A stretch of DNA of 64,000 bases from Myroides odoratus (GCF_001549985.1 NZ_LROZ01000022.1:1-64000), one strand, 5' to 3'; shown: positions 1 through 9,756, counted from the first letter of the stretch. Numbers and translations: made by a program. The notes: a model not told the origin generated them from the letters alone.

Positions 1-1138
1 AGATAATCTTGAGTTTATCAATCACATTACCAACAATGAGGATTTCATTACCAATATCATCACCGAATTAAGTGATAAGTATGGAAACGTAAGTTATGAT
101 GGTACTTCTTTTACTTATGTAGATGCAACAGGTATACATGTTATCGATTTAGAGGCGTTTGTGAAAGATAATGAAACGATAACTACCTTAGCCAATGTAG
201 ATGGTGTGTTAACCTATACAAATGAGGCTAATGTACCAGTAGTAGTTGATATTCCTACTTTAGTTAAGTCTAATGAAACGTTAACGGTTCTTGAAAATGT
301 GGTTACTCAAGAAGAGGATGAACATGGACAGGAATTAGATATTTATACGTTAACTTATAAAGATGAAAATGGAGATGCTCATCCGATTGATATCAAAGTA
401 TTAGTAAAAGGGACTGAGACAGTAACTACTTTGGTTTATGATCCAATGGAGCATGTCTTAACTTATAAAAATGAGAAAGGAGAAGTTACAAATTTAAAAT
501 TGACAGATTTAGTTGGTGATGGGGAATCGTTAACGAAGTTGGAATTTGATACAGCAACCAATTCTTTATTGTATACAGATGAGGATGGAATCATTCATAC
601 GATTGAAATCGAATCCATTAATAAACATCCTTGGTTAGATTCTTCAACACATAATATCGCTACGAATAGTACCGCTAATATTTACACCAAAGGATGGGTT
701 GGAATTGGATTTACCGAACCATCTGATGCTCCAAATGAAAAATTAAGAGTAAATGGTAGTATTACAGCAGTAAATAGTTATTATGCAGATTATGTATTTG
801 AAAAGTATTTTGATGGGTATTCATCCTTAAAATATGATTATAATTTTAAAGGTTTAGATGCTGTTGAAGATTTTATTAAAGAAAATCGTCATTTACCTGG
901 GATAACGCCAATTCATGAATTGAATAAATCAGAGGAAGGCTATTCTTTTAATGTTTCAGAATTATCAATTCAACTTTTAGAAAAAACAGAAGAATTGTAT
1001 TTACATATTATTGAGCAAAATAAAGAATTAGAGGAAAAAGAGTCTAGAATTAAAGAATTAGAGCAAGCTAATCAACATGTTCAACAAAAAGTAGAACAAT
1101 TAGAGAAAATGCTTCTAGACTTCATGCAAAAAAACTAA
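1..1138 (+). CDS. Repeat-containing surface protein, 5' end outside the window
   Basis: The reading frame is open from base 2 with no stop upstream, so the gene starts before the window; a GTG at 161 is internal. The visible 378 residues begin with a repeat-like block, then carry three to four imperfect repeats of about 45-50 residues (pattern K-x-NET-x-T-x-L ... LTY-x-NE ... LVK). The last 170 residues change character: a WVGIGF / LRVNGSI segment, then YVFEKYFDG, FIKENRHLPGI, and a coiled coil up to the end. That arrangement is typical of Bacteroidota proteins annotated as tail-fibre-domain or S74-like. I infer a trimeric, stalk-like surface or secreted protein; no enzyme motif is visible. 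It lies 18 bp upstream of the next repeat protein and probably shares its transcript. Confidence 0.75.
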   Translation, partial: DNLEFINHITNNEDFITNIITELSDKYGNVSYDGTSFTYVDATGIHVIDLEAFVKDNETITTLANVDGVLTYTNEANVPVVVDIPTLVKSNETLTVLENVVTQEEDEHGQELDIYTLTYKDENGDAHPIDIKVLVKGTETVTTLVYDPMEHVLTYKNEKGEVTNLKLTDLVGDGESLTKLEFDTATNSLLYTDEDGIIHTIEIESINKHPWLDSSTHNIATNSTANIYTKGWVGIGFTEPSDAPNEKLRVNGSITAVNSYYADYVFEKYFDGYSSLKYDYNFKGLDAVEDFIKENRHLPGITPIHELNKSEEGYSFNVSELSIQLLEKTEELYLHIIEQNKELEEKESRIKELEQANQHVQQKVEQLEKMLLDFMQKN

Positions 1139-1156
1139 CTTTTTAAACGATTAATT

Positions 1157-3574
1157 ATGCGTTATAATAATACAAGATATAAAGGAATGAAATATGTTAT
1201 TTCATTACTATTGCTACTTTTTATAGGCATCTTTTCAGGTATTGCCCAAACGAATATGACCAAAATTAAGGATGGTACAATTTCAGGTTCATCTGCTGTT
1301 CCAGGTTTAGGTGTCATACTTGAATTAGAAAGTGCTAATAAAGGATTCTTAACCCCGCGATTGACAACTCAGCAACGAGATGCTATTGCAGTTGCTAATA
1401 GGACAGATGGGTTATTGATTTACAATAAAACAACGGGGTGTTTTAATTATTGGAGTGAGAGCCAAGATAATTGGTTGAGTTTGTGTGGAACACCACCGCC
1501 TGCGGTATTTGATATTACAGCGTTACAATGTAATGCATTAACTGTAAACGGAACCTTCAAACAAGGGGATTATCTAACGTCTTCTAATTATTTGACAGTG
1601 CCTGTTACGGTTACACAAGCAGGTACTTATGAGGTGGTCGCAACAACTAATAATGGATATTATTTTACAGCAAAAGGAACTTTTCCTTCTGCAGGTAATT
1701 ATACTCTTATTTTAGAAGGATTAGGAACGCCTAGTATAGGATACGATGCCGGTGAAGATGGAGATTTGTTAACAATTACATTGAACAGCAAAACAAGTAC
1801 ATGTATTGATAAACATGTTTTTGTAAGTAAAGCAAGTGTAAGCTATGAAATCGATTGTAATGGAGCTTCAGTAGAAGGAGAATATATGATCGGAAGAGCT
1901 TTAGATGGTACAAATAAAATGGTTTTAGTAGTAGATGTTCAGTCAACAGGATATTGGAGTGTAACAACTAATACAATAAATGGTTATTCATTTAGAGGAT
2001 CGGGAACATTTACACAGACAGGTGCTGGGCAAGTTATCGAATTATTAGGTACAGGAGCACCAATTGCATCGGGTACAAATTCATTCAATTTGACTTCAAA
2101 CTCAGATGCAGGAACTAGAACAAACTGTATGGGAATTGAAGTCATTGTAAAACCAATACGTTATGCTGTAGATTGTTCAAATGCAATTGTAGCTGGAATC
2201 TACAAACAAGACGAGGCAATGACGGCTTCTAATACAGTAACGATTAAGGCTAATGTACTTGCTACGGGAGAAACTACTATTCGTACAAATACTGTTGGAG
2301 GAATTTACTTTACTTCTGGTCCACTTTCGTTCGATACTTTAGGAGAAAGAAATGTGGTACTTACTGCTGTAGGAATACCAACTACTCCAGGTGTAAATAC
2401 CTTTACTTTAGATGCTGCACCAGGTATGATTGCTACTTGTGCATTTGATGTTACAGTGACAGGGCAACCTGTAGCTTATAGTTTAACTTGTTCTACTATA
2501 GTGGTAAATGGAACATATGCTCCTAATATAGCAATGAATGCTACAAATACCATGACATTAAGTGTAAACGTACAATATCCAGGAGCTTATACTATATCTA
2601 CTAATGCAGTAAATGGTGTGACGTTCTCGGCAAGTGGAACATTTACTTTGACCGGTACACAAGATGTAATACTACAGGCTTCAGGTACAGGAATAAGTGG
2701 AGGTACACATCGTTATACATTATCAACGAATAGTGCTATTGGAGCAAATACATGTAATAAAAATGTAGAGTTTATTTATCGCAAAATAAATGTCCTTGGA
2801 TTAGGAGGTGGAGCGTATCAACCAGCAACAGCTTCTAATACTGAAACTTCAAGAGCTTTAATGCAAGCTGTTGCTAATTTTGGACCAAATGGAATAGTGA
2901 AAGTAGATGGTATTACGATTACTAATGGTGGTACAGGACAAGGAACTACATTGAGAAATAACATTAATAATAATAAAATTGACGTTATTGTTATTGGTTA
3001 TAACTATACTCCAAATGCAGCTTCAATCGCAATATTAAATGATTTTGTGAAGAATAAGAAAGGAGTAATTATTCACTCACAAGAGAATGATGCGAATGGT
3101 ACAAGAGATTTAATTAATGCTATTGCTTATTCTGCAACTACTGCTGTATCGGGAACAGGAACAACGTATACAAATCCAATCTTAAATATTGATGATCCTT
3201 TATTGAATGGACCATTTGGTGATGTGAGAGGGAAAAATGGAGGAAGTGATGTAAATAATTCCTACTATGTAACAGGATATTCAGCTGAATTTACCAGTTT
3301 ATCGCATCAAAATAATGATTCGAATCGTTCTTGGATGTTGAAACACAATTCACTAGGTTATGTTTATATTGGAGATTCAGGATGGACTGCGGGAAGTGCT
3401 ACGAATAATTCAACTACAATTTGGCCTGCGGCTATTACGTCTGGAGGAGCTCCATTAAGTAAAGCTTATAATGGTGGAGTTACGGTATTTAACAGTTTTG
3501 TATATGCCAATGCAATTGCTTGGGCAATTCAATATGTACAGGAAAATACAAATGTAGATTACACGGTTCAATAA
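1157..3574 (+). CDS. Large secreted repeat protein with four Cys-paired beta modules
   Basis: This is an 805-residue exported protein. A second ATG at 1187 (MKYVISLLLLLF) begins a cleaner signal peptide ending near IAQ and may be the true start. Residues 32-112 (ILELESANKGFLTPRLT, then DGLLIYN) match a header common in Bacteroidota surface proteins. Four modules of about 105 residues follow, starting near residues 120, 230, 336 and 440; each opens with a C-x(5)-V-x-G segment and ends with a second Cys, suggesting disulphide-closed beta sandwiches. The last 260 residues (INVLGLGGGAYQP, IDVIVIGYNY, GVIIHSQEN) read as an alpha/beta fold of the flavodoxin or glutamine-amidotransferase kind, function unknown. 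I see no clear type IX sorting tail. It probably acts at the cell surface with the preceding protein. Confidence 0.8.
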   Translation: MRYNNTRYKGMKYVISLLLLLFIGIFSGIAQTNMTKIKDGTISGSSAVPGLGVILELESANKGFLTPRLTTQQRDAIAVANRTDGLLIYNKTTGCFNYWSESQDNWLSLCGTPPPAVFDITALQCNALTVNGTFKQGDYLTSSNYLTVPVTVTQAGTYEVVATTNNGYYFTAKGTFPSAGNYTLILEGLGTPSIGYDAGEDGDLLTITLNSKTSTCIDKHVFVSKASVSYEIDCNGASVEGEYMIGRALDGTNKMVLVVDVQSTGYWSVTTNTINGYSFRGSGTFTQTGAGQVIELLGTGAPIASGTNSFNLTSNSDAGTRTNCMGIEVIVKPIRYAVDCSNAIVAGIYKQDEAMTASNTVTIKANVLATGETTIRTNTVGGIYFTSGPLSFDTLGERNVVLTAVGIPTTPGVNTFTLDAAPGMIATCAFDVTVTGQPVAYSLTCSTIVVNGTYAPNIAMNATNTMTLSVNVQYPGAYTISTNAVNGVTFSASGTFTLTGTQDVILQASGTGISGGTHRYTLSTNSAIGANTCNKNVEFIYRKINVLGLGGGAYQPATASNTETSRALMQAVANFGPNGIVKVDGITITNGGTGQGTTLRNNINNNKIDVIVIGYNYTPNAASIAILNDFVKNKKGVIIHSQENDANGTRDLINAIAYSATTAVSGTGTTYTNPILNIDDPLLNGPFGDVRGKNGGSDVNNSYYVTGYSAEFTSLSHQNNDSNRSWMLKHNSLGYVYIGDSGWTAGSATNNSTTIWPAAITSGGAPLSKAYNGGVTVFNSFVYANAIAWAIQYVQENTNVDYTVQ

Positions 3575-3600
3575 CAAATGATAAATATTGAGTAAGAAGA

Positions 3601-3630
3601 GAGGGGGGCACCAGGCCCCCCTCTTTTTTT
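3601..3630 (+). terminator. Strong intrinsic terminator
   Basis: GAGGGGGG pairs with CCCCCCTC across a 7-base spacer and is followed by seven T. It ends the two-gene surface-protein transcript. Confidence 0.93.
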
Positions 3631-3927
3631 ATTCAACTAATTGCTGTAGATGGAAGTAGAAATTCGACTATACGAAATAAAAAAACACGAGGATAAATTC
3701 AAGCAATTATAAGAATATCGTTCTTGTATTTGTCATTTATATGAAAATATGGAAGGTTAAATAAACAAAGTGTAAACAAATTAGGACGAAAACTAAAGGG
3801 AGAGGTATGATGTTTTGCTAATATTGATTTTACTTTAAAAAAATGTAAAAAATGATAGATAATTTGCTTTTTATTTGTTAATGGATTATTTTTGATTGTT
3901 GTTTAATGTGAAAAAGAGTAAATAAAA
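3631..3927. other. AT-rich intergenic stretch, nothing firm
   Basis: After the terminator this stretch has no open frame worth keeping and no RNA gene that I can recognise. A TAATTTG near 3860 resembles a -7 element but lacks the right spacing, so the promoter of the next small gene is not pinned down. Confidence 0.5.
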
Positions 3928-4137
3928 ATGGAAAACAGATTGATGTTTGACTACGCAAAAAGAATACTAGAAAATGTAAGTTTTGATTCAGGACTATTTG
4001 TAAAAGAATTTAATAAAGCTTTACTCCAAATGGTGCCTTATGATGTAGATCGATTAGAACAGTGGGTTGAAAAATATGTCGAAGACAAACCCAGCTTACA
4101 TCAAAAGCTAAGTCAAGTAGAAATGCAACAAGTATAA
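3928..4137 (+). CDS. Small conserved-type hypothetical protein, 69 aa
   Basis: I do not recognise this 69-residue protein. It has no signal peptide or membrane segment; the composition is that of a soluble helical protein (FDYAKRILENVSFDSGLF, then LEQWVEKYVEDK). The gene has its own terminator 55 bp downstream and stands alone between a large secreted protein and the GAPDH gene. A clean start after an AT-rich leader, normal codon use and a private terminator support a real gene. Confidence 0.6.
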   Translation: MENRLMFDYAKRILENVSFDSGLFVKEFNKALLQMVPYDVDRLEQWVEKYVEDKPSLHQKLSQVEMQQV

Positions 4138-4190
4138 GAAGTAAATATTCAGACAAAAGTAGGTTTTGGTTACAGTTAGTTAAAAAAGAA

Positions 4191-4211
4191 GAGAGCTTAG
4201 GCTCTCTTTTT
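4191..4211 (+). terminator. Intrinsic terminator of the 69-aa gene
   Basis: GAGAGC-TTAG-GCTCTC hairpin followed by five T, 54 bp after the stop codon. Confidence 0.85.
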
Positions 4212-4299
4212 GGTTTTATGATGAAGGGTTGACTTTGCTAGAAAAGGACTCAATGTACAATTATGTTATACCAAGAGAATTTCCTTTTATAGCATAAAA

Positions 4300-4325
4300 A
4301 AATCCCGCTTTTGGCGGGATTTTAT
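4300..4325 (-). terminator. Terminator of the GAPDH gene
   Basis: AAATCCCGC pairs with GCGGGATTT across a short loop. On the minus strand it is followed by a run of T, directly after the GAPDH stop codon; the A/T flanks also allow it to work for the plus strand. Confidence 0.88.
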
Positions 4326-4330
4326 ATCTA

Positions 4331-5779
4331 TTAATAGTACGTATAACGTCTTACTTGTGCAATGTATTTCGCTAAGCGGATAACTTGGTGGCTGTAACCA
4401 TATTCGTTATCATACCAAACATATAGAACTACGTTTTTACCATCAGCAGAAACAATCGTTGCCTTACTATCGAAGATAGCAGGTGCAGATGTTCCAACAA
4501 TATCAGAAGATACTAACTCGTTGTTTAATGAATATTTGATTTGCTCTACTAAATCACCGTTTAATGCAGCATTGCGCATTACTTCGTTTAATGCATCAAC
4601 CGAAGTTTCTTTTCCAATCTCTAAGTTTAATACAACTAAAGATCCGTTTGGAACTGGTACACGGATAGCATTTGAAGTTAATTTACCAGCTAAAGAAGGT
4701 AATGCTTTCGCAACAGCACTTCCCGCTCCTGTTTCTGTAATTACCATGTTCAATGCAGCTGCTCTACCACGACGATATTTTTTATGCATATTGTCAACCA
4801 AGTTTTGGTCATTGGTATACGCATGGATTGTCTCTAAGTGACCTTTTACTACACCAAAGTTATCTTCCATAACTTTTAAAATAGGTGTAATAGCATTGGT
4901 TGTACAAGAAGCTGCTGACCAAATGTTTACTTCCGCAGGGTTGTATTCTGTGTGGTTTACTCCGTGTACAATATTAGGAATTCCTTTTCCAGGTGCTGTC
5001 AATAATACTTTTGAAGCTCCTTTTGATGATAAGTGACGTTTTAACGCTTCCTCTGTAGTGAATGCTCCTGTATTGTCAATGATTAATGCATTGTCAATAT
5101 CAAAAGCAGTATAGTCAATTTCTTCTGGTGTTGCAGCTGAAATCATGTGAACAGTTGTTCCGTTGATGATTAAAGCATTGTTTGCTGGATCTGCAATTAC
5201 AGAACCTTCGAAATCACCGTGTACTGAATCGTATTTCAATAAAGAAGCTCTTTTCTCTAATAAAACCGCATCGTTTTTATCACGAGTAACGATAGCTCTT
5301 AAACGCATTTGTTGTCCTTTTCCAATTTTGTTCATTAACTCACGAGCTAATAAACGACCAATACGTCCAAAACCGTAAAGTACTACATCCTTAGGAACAA
5401 TTTCTCCTGTATTTTTAGCATCTTTTAATTTGCTAACAACAAAACCTAACGCATTGCTGTGCTTGTTGTCTTCTAAATGATATTCGTAAGTTAGACGACC
5501 AATATCGATTCGTGAAGGTGGAAGATCAGCTTGTTGAATTGCTTTCGCTATTTCAACCGTATCAAAAATGTTAATCGGTTTCTCAACAAACTTAGCAGCA
5601 TATTCATGTAAATTGATGATATCACTAACGCTACGGTCAATTAATTGATTGCGGAACATTAATAATTCAATAGATTTGTCAAACCATAAATCACTTACGA
5701 TTTTGATAAACTCTACACATGCTTTTCTTCTGTCTGCTTGAAAAGCCAATTCCTTTTCGTATAAACTTGTATCTTTCAT
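4331..5779 (-). CDS. gap: Glyceraldehyde-3-phosphate dehydrogenase, long form
   Basis: GAPDH oxidises and phosphorylates glyceraldehyde 3-phosphate in glycolysis and runs in reverse in gluconeogenesis. The Rossmann motif GFGRIGR lies at residues 136-142, the catalytic Cys at 292 (SAASCTTNA) and the partner His at 319 (HAYTNDQ). At 482 residues it is about 140 longer than the common 330-340-residue enzyme; the excess is an N-terminal helical region (1-130) that I know from Bacteroidota homologues and whose role is not clear to me. It is cytoplasmic, monocistronic, and followed at once by a terminator. Whether it prefers NAD or NADP, or works mainly in gluconeogenesis, cannot be read with confidence here. 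Confidence 0.95.
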   Translation of the reverse strand: MKDTSLYEKELAFQADRRKACVEFIKIVSDLWFDKSIELLMFRNQLIDRSVSDIINLHEYAAKFVEKPINIFDTVEIAKAIQQADLPPSRIDIGRLTYEYHLEDNKHSNALGFVVSKLKDAKNTGEIVPKDVVLYGFGRIGRLLARELMNKIGKGQQMRLRAIVTRDKNDAVLLEKRASLLKYDSVHGDFEGSVIADPANNALIINGTTVHMISAATPEEIDYTAFDIDNALIIDNTGAFTTEEALKRHLSSKGASKVLLTAPGKGIPNIVHGVNHTEYNPAEVNIWSAASCTTNAITPILKVMEDNFGVVKGHLETIHAYTNDQNLVDNMHKKYRRGRAAALNMVITETGAGSAVAKALPSLAGKLTSNAIRVPVPNGSLVVLNLEIGKETSVDALNEVMRNAALNGDLVEQIKYSLNNELVSSDIVGTSAPAIFDSKATIVSADGKNVVLYVWYDNEYGYSHQVIRLAKYIAQVRRYTYY

Positions 5780-5873
5780 ATTGTGTTAGATTGTGTTGTA
5801 TAAAATTAGTGCAAAAGTCTACTTTTTTTATGAATAAAGCAAAAGTTAAATTTTGATTTAAATCCCCCTATGC

Positions 5874-7262
5874 TTATAAATAAACTTTAATTAGTTCACC
5901 CTTAGGAGATAAAATATCCAATTTGATGCGTTGATTTTCATTGATTTGACTAAATAGTGTTTTCGCCTCGTCAATCGAGTTAATTTTTTGTCCATTGATA
6001 GCAAGTAAAATAGCATCTACTAATTCCCCTTGATAGGGCATAAATTTTTTATTGGTAATTGCTGTAATTTTTACCCCATAGTTTACCTTGTATTTCGCCT
6101 GTTCTTCTGGGGTTAAGTCTTCGAATTCGATGCCGTTAAACGCAAAAGTAGCGGCTTGAGCAGCAATTAAGCGAATCTCTTTTTGCTGGATTTTATTGTT
6201 GCTATTGATTGTTAGTGCTACTCGATCTCCAGGGCGTTTGGTGTTGAGGATATTTTTAATATCAACAAAGGAGGTGATTGTTCGTCCATTGATGGCTGTA
6301 ATAATATCTCCCTTTTTTAGCTGCACTTTAGCTGCATCAGAATCCTGTACAACCTCTTGGATATAGAATCCTTGATTCGTCGTTAAGTTGAGTTGTCTGG
6401 CTGTATTGGCATTTATTTCAAAACCAGATACCCCAAGTGCTCCTTGTTGTACATTGCCAAATTCTAAGAAGTCTTCGACAATTTTTTTGGTCACATTCGA
6501 AGGAACAGCAAAGGCATACCCTACATAAGAACCTGTGTTGGAGGAAATCATGGTATTAATACCAATTAACTCGCCTTTTACATTCACTAAAGCACCACCA
6601 CTATTTCCAGGATTAACTGCCGCATCTGTTTGAATAAAAGATTGAATGCCCGTTTCAGATAAATTTCTCGCTTTTGCTGAAATAATACCTGCTGTTACGG
6701 TAGAGGTTAGGTTGTATGGATTTCCAACAGCTAATACCCATTCACCTAATTGAATGGCGTCAGAATCTCCAAAGGTTAAAAAAGGAAGCTTTTCTGGTGC
6801 ATCAATTTTGAGTAGCGCCAAGTCCATCTGTTTTTCTGTTCCAATTAATCGAGCTTTATATGTTTGGTTGTTGTTTAAGGTAATTTCCAATTCTGAAGCA
6901 TTAGCGATAACATGGTTATTTGTTACAATGTATCCATCTTCAGAAATAATAACACCAGAACCTGTTCCCACTTGGGCTTGTGTACCACCTTTATACCCGT
7001 AGAAAAATTCCAATAAAGGATTGCTACGCGTGGTGATGTAACTTAAGTTTTTTACGTGAACCACGGCATTGACAGTATTTTCTGCTGCGCTTGTAAAATC
7101 AACAGGTTGAGCTGTTGATAGCGCATGCAATGAGGAAGAAGATTCTAGTAAAGGTGTTTCTTCTCTAGCTGCTGCTCGTTTGTCTAAATAATATGTATAG
7201 CCTATTAACGTAATACCTGCTGTAAGGAGGCAGGTGAAAAAAGTTGTAAAAAATTTTTTCAT
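5874..7262 (-). CDS. htrA: HtrA/Deg-family periplasmic serine protease
   Basis: This is a 462-residue protease-chaperone of the DegP/DegQ/HtrA group, acting on misfolded envelope proteins. An N-terminal hydrophobic segment (residues 4-25) exports or anchors it. The trypsin-like triad is complete: H117 (TNNHVI), D147 (DLALLKID) and S221 (NPGNSGGAL). PDZ1 covers about 275-360 (GDIITAINGRTI) and a shorter PDZ2-like region about 375-462 (LLAINGQKI). The gene sits between gap and, divergently, dapF, an order I associate with flavobacteria. The family is often stress-induced, but I see no stress operator. Whether it is closer to DegP, DegQ or DegS is not settled; two PDZ regions favour DegP/DegQ. 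Confidence 0.93.
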   Translation of the reverse strand: MKKFFTTFFTCLLTAGITLIGYTYYLDKRAAAREETPLLESSSSLHALSTAQPVDFTSAAENTVNAVVHVKNLSYITTRSNPLLEFFYGYKGGTQAQVGTGSGVIISEDGYIVTNNHVIANASELEITLNNNQTYKARLIGTEKQMDLALLKIDAPEKLPFLTFGDSDAIQLGEWVLAVGNPYNLTSTVTAGIISAKARNLSETGIQSFIQTDAAVNPGNSGGALVNVKGELIGINTMISSNTGSYVGYAFAVPSNVTKKIVEDFLEFGNVQQGALGVSGFEINANTARQLNLTTNQGFYIQEVVQDSDAAKVQLKKGDIITAINGRTITSFVDIKNILNTKRPGDRVALTINSNNKIQQKEIRLIAAQAATFAFNGIEFEDLTPEEQAKYKVNYGVKITAITNKKFMPYQGELVDAILLAINGQKINSIDEAKTLFSQINENQRIKLDILSPKGELIKVYL

Positions 7263-7368
7263 AATAGAACGAATAAAATGTGATACTAGTAAAATTAAAA
7301 AAGGATGTCGGAAATTAAAAAGTGTTTAACCAATGGTTAACAATGTACCAAATACAAGGGATTATTCG

Positions 7369-7376
7369 TAAATTTG
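7369..7376 (+). promoter_or_regulatory. Probable -7 element for dapF operon
   Basis: TAAATTTG matches the Bacteroidota -7 consensus TAnnTTTG, 28 bp before the dapF ATG. No TTG stands at the right distance upstream, so only half of the promoter is supported. Confidence 0.45.
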
Positions 7377-7404
7377 ATACCGAACACAGAAAAAATAATT
7401 GGAT

Positions 7405-8184
7405 ATGTTATCATTTTGGAAATACCAAGGAACAGGAAATGACTTCGTTATGCTAGATAACCGCAACAAAACTTTTGATGCGTCTAATGTAGCGTTGATT
7501 GCTTATTTATGTGATCGCCGATTTGGAATAGGAGCAGATGGATTGATTCTTGTGGAAGAAGATGAACAGGCAGATTTTAAAATGGTATATTTCAATTCTG
7601 ACGGAAAGGAAAGTACCATGTGTGGAAATGGTGGACGTTGTATCGTTGCTTTTGCGAAGCAATTGGGCATCATACAAGATGTGTGTCGTTTTAATGCAGT
7701 GGATGGGTTGCATTATGCAACGATTGATGCACAGGATATCGTTTCTTTGCAAATGATTGATGTGGCATCCGTTGAGTTAAAAAAGAACGGTGCGTTTCTT
7801 AATACAGGTTCGCCTCATCATGTTGAGATTGTAAGAGACTTGGCTTACTTTGATGTCTATAAAAAAGGAAAACAGATTCGAAATAGGGAAGATTATGCTC
7901 CAAAGGGAACTAATGTCAACTTTGTAGAGCAAGAAGGTCCCAATCACTTTAGGATTCGCACTTTTGAAAGAGGGGTGGAAGATGAAACACTTTCTTGTGG
8001 AACTGGCGCAACAGCAGTAGCGCTAGCCATGCATACACTAGGAAAGGTAGATAGCAATGAAGTGAAGATAGAGGTAGAAGGTGGTGAATTAGCTGTTCAT
8101 TTTGAATACATCAACCAAACCTATCAAAAGGTATTTTTAAAAGGACCTGCCTCTTTCGTTTTTCAAGGATCTATTAGCGTATAA
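7405..8184 (+). CDS. dapF: Diaminopimelate epimerase
   Basis: DapF interconverts LL- and meso-diaminopimelate, the last step before meso-DAP is used for lysine and peptidoglycan. Both catalytic cysteines are present: C73 in MCGNGGRC and C198 in LSCGTGATA, with the GTGNDFV opening at residues 9-15. I chose the ATG at 7405 (MLSFWKYQGTGN, 259 residues), which fits the family start, over an in-frame TTG six bases upstream. It is the first gene of a tight operon with a GNAT acetyltransferase (2-bp gap) and mltG. Both flanking roles touch the cell wall, so the operon probably links precursor supply to wall synthesis. Confidence 0.97.
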   Translation: MLSFWKYQGTGNDFVMLDNRNKTFDASNVALIAYLCDRRFGIGADGLILVEEDEQADFKMVYFNSDGKESTMCGNGGRCIVAFAKQLGIIQDVCRFNAVDGLHYATIDAQDIVSLQMIDVASVELKKNGAFLNTGSPHHVEIVRDLAYFDVYKKGKQIRNREDYAPKGTNVNFVEQEGPNHFRIRTFERGVEDETLSCGTGATAVALAMHTLGKVDSNEVKIEVEGGELAVHFEYINQTYQKVFLKGPASFVFQGSISV

Positions 8185-8186
8185 TT

Positions 8187-8711
8187 ATGATTAGATTAGA
8201 ACACGAAACGATTTATCTTCGTGCCTTAGAACCAGAAGATTTAGAGTTTATTTATCAAATAGAAAATGATCTAAGCTTGTGGGAAGTGAGTAATACACAA
8301 ACTCCATATAGCCGTTTTTTGATTCACCAATATTTGGAAAATGCCCATTTGGATATATATGAAGCCAAACAATTGCGCTTGGTGATTTGTTCAAAAGCAA
8401 CAACAGAAACCTTGGGTTTGATTGATTTATTTGATTTTGATCCAAAGAATGGTAGAGCGGGTGTGGGAATTGTGATTCAAAAAAATACTAATCGAGCGCA
8501 AGGAGTTGGTTCTCAGGCATTGGAATTAGTGCTGAATTATAGTAGAGAATATCTATATTTGAATCAACTTTATGCTAATATTGCATCCGATAATCAAGCG
8601 AGTATTCAGTTGTTTGCAAAGTTTGATTTTAGAGAAATAGGAATAAAAAAAGCGTGGACTAGAGTGGGTCAAACGTATAAAGATGAAATAATGTACCAGT
8701 TAATATTTTAA
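8187..8711 (+). CDS. GNAT-family N-acetyltransferase
   Basis: A 174-residue GNAT enzyme that transfers acetyl from acetyl-CoA. It opens with the RimJ/SpeG-like pattern IRLEHETIYLRALEPEDLEFIY, and the acetyl-CoA loop appears as TNRAQGVGSQALELVL (Q-x-x-G-x-G/A) at about residues 99-114, followed by NIASDNQASIQLFAKFDF. The substrate is not evident: RimJ/RimL act on ribosomal proteins, SpeG on polyamines. It is translated 2 bp after dapF and 7 bp before mltG, so it is co-expressed with wall genes. This three-gene order recurs in flavobacteria in my experience, but the functional link is unknown. Confidence 0.88.
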   Translation: MIRLEHETIYLRALEPEDLEFIYQIENDLSLWEVSNTQTPYSRFLIHQYLENAHLDIYEAKQLRLVICSKATTETLGLIDLFDFDPKNGRAGVGIVIQKNTNRAQGVGSQALELVLNYSREYLYLNQLYANIASDNQASIQLFAKFDFREIGIKKAWTRVGQTYKDEIMYQLIF

Positions 8712-8718
8712 AAAGAAG

Positions 8719-9756
8719 ATGAAATTAAAAAATATACTGATTGCACTCTCGGTAGTAGGTGCTTTTGTTTTTTTAGGTTATTTGTATGTGTGGTATCAAA
8801 AGGCCTTTTCCCCCAATTTAAAAAACTGGGATGAAAAAGAGTATTTTTATATTCGAACATCTGATAACTTTTTGGATGTATTGCAAGCTTTACGTCCCTA
8901 TTTAAATGATCCAGAAGGATTTGAAGAGATTGCCAGTCAACGAAGCTTCAACAGCAACTTAATCGCAGGTCGATTCAAGTTGACTAATGGAATGGATAGC
9001 TATAGCTTGATTGAAGCATTGAGAAAAAATATTCCTGTGCGTCTAACATTTAATAATCAGGAACGCATTGAGAATTTAGCAGGAAGAATTGCTTCTCAAG
9101 TTGAAGCGGATAGTATTGCGATGATGGAAGTGTTTTACGATCCTCAATTTTTAAAAGAAAATGGCTTTACCAAAGAAAGTGTCTTAGTTGGTTTTTTACC
9201 AGAAACCTATGAATTCTATTGGACGGTTACTCCTTTAAAAATGCGCAACAGAATGCATAAGGAATATCTGAAATTCTGGGATGAAGAAAGAAAAGAAAAG
9301 GCTGCAGCGTTAGGATTAACACCAGTAGAAGTAGCTATTTTAGCTTCTATTGTACAAAAAGAAACAAGTAAAAACGACGAGAAATCTAAAGTAGCTGGTG
9401 TATACTTAAACCGTATGCGCATTGGAATGCCACTTCAAGCAGACCCAACAGTGGTATACGCAAAAAAATTGTATACGGATGATTTTGATCAAGTAATCAA
9501 AAGAGTATATCACAAGGATACTGAAATTGCTTCTCCGTATAATACGTATCAAAATGTTGGACTTCCTCCAGGGCCAATCTTTATGCCAGATAAAGGAACC
9601 ATTGATGCTGTATTAAATGCTGAAAAACACGATTATATCTATTTCTGCGCTAGTGTTGATCGCATGGGATATCATGAATTTGCCGAAACATTAGCACAAC
9701 ACAACCAGAATAGTAGAAAATATAGTACTTGGTTGAATCAATCAGGGATAAGATAG
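8719..9756 (+). CDS. mltG: Endolytic murein transglycosylase MltG
   Basis: MltG is an inner-membrane lytic transglycosylase that cleaves nascent glycan strands and sets their length. The 345-residue protein has one membrane helix (residues 5-25), a LysM-like region, and the YceG catalytic domain. The catalytic glutamate is E215 in ASIVQKET, matching E218 of the E. coli enzyme, and later signatures YLNRMRIGMPLQADPTVVYA and YNTYQNVGLPPGPI are intact. It ends the dapF operon and is followed by a long bidirectional hairpin. The E. coli homologue is associated with the PBP elongation machinery. Confidence 0.96.
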   Translation: MKLKNILIALSVVGAFVFLGYLYVWYQKAFSPNLKNWDEKEYFYIRTSDNFLDVLQALRPYLNDPEGFEEIASQRSFNSNLIAGRFKLTNGMDSYSLIEALRKNIPVRLTFNNQERIENLAGRIASQVEADSIAMMEVFYDPQFLKENGFTKESVLVGFLPETYEFYWTVTPLKMRNRMHKEYLKFWDEERKEKAAALGLTPVEVAILASIVQKETSKNDEKSKVAGVYLNRMRIGMPLQADPTVVYAKKLYTDDFDQVIKRVYHKDTEIASPYNTYQNVGLPPGPIFMPDKGTIDAVLNAEKHDYIYFCASVDRMGYHEFAETLAQHNQNSRKYSTWLNQSGIR

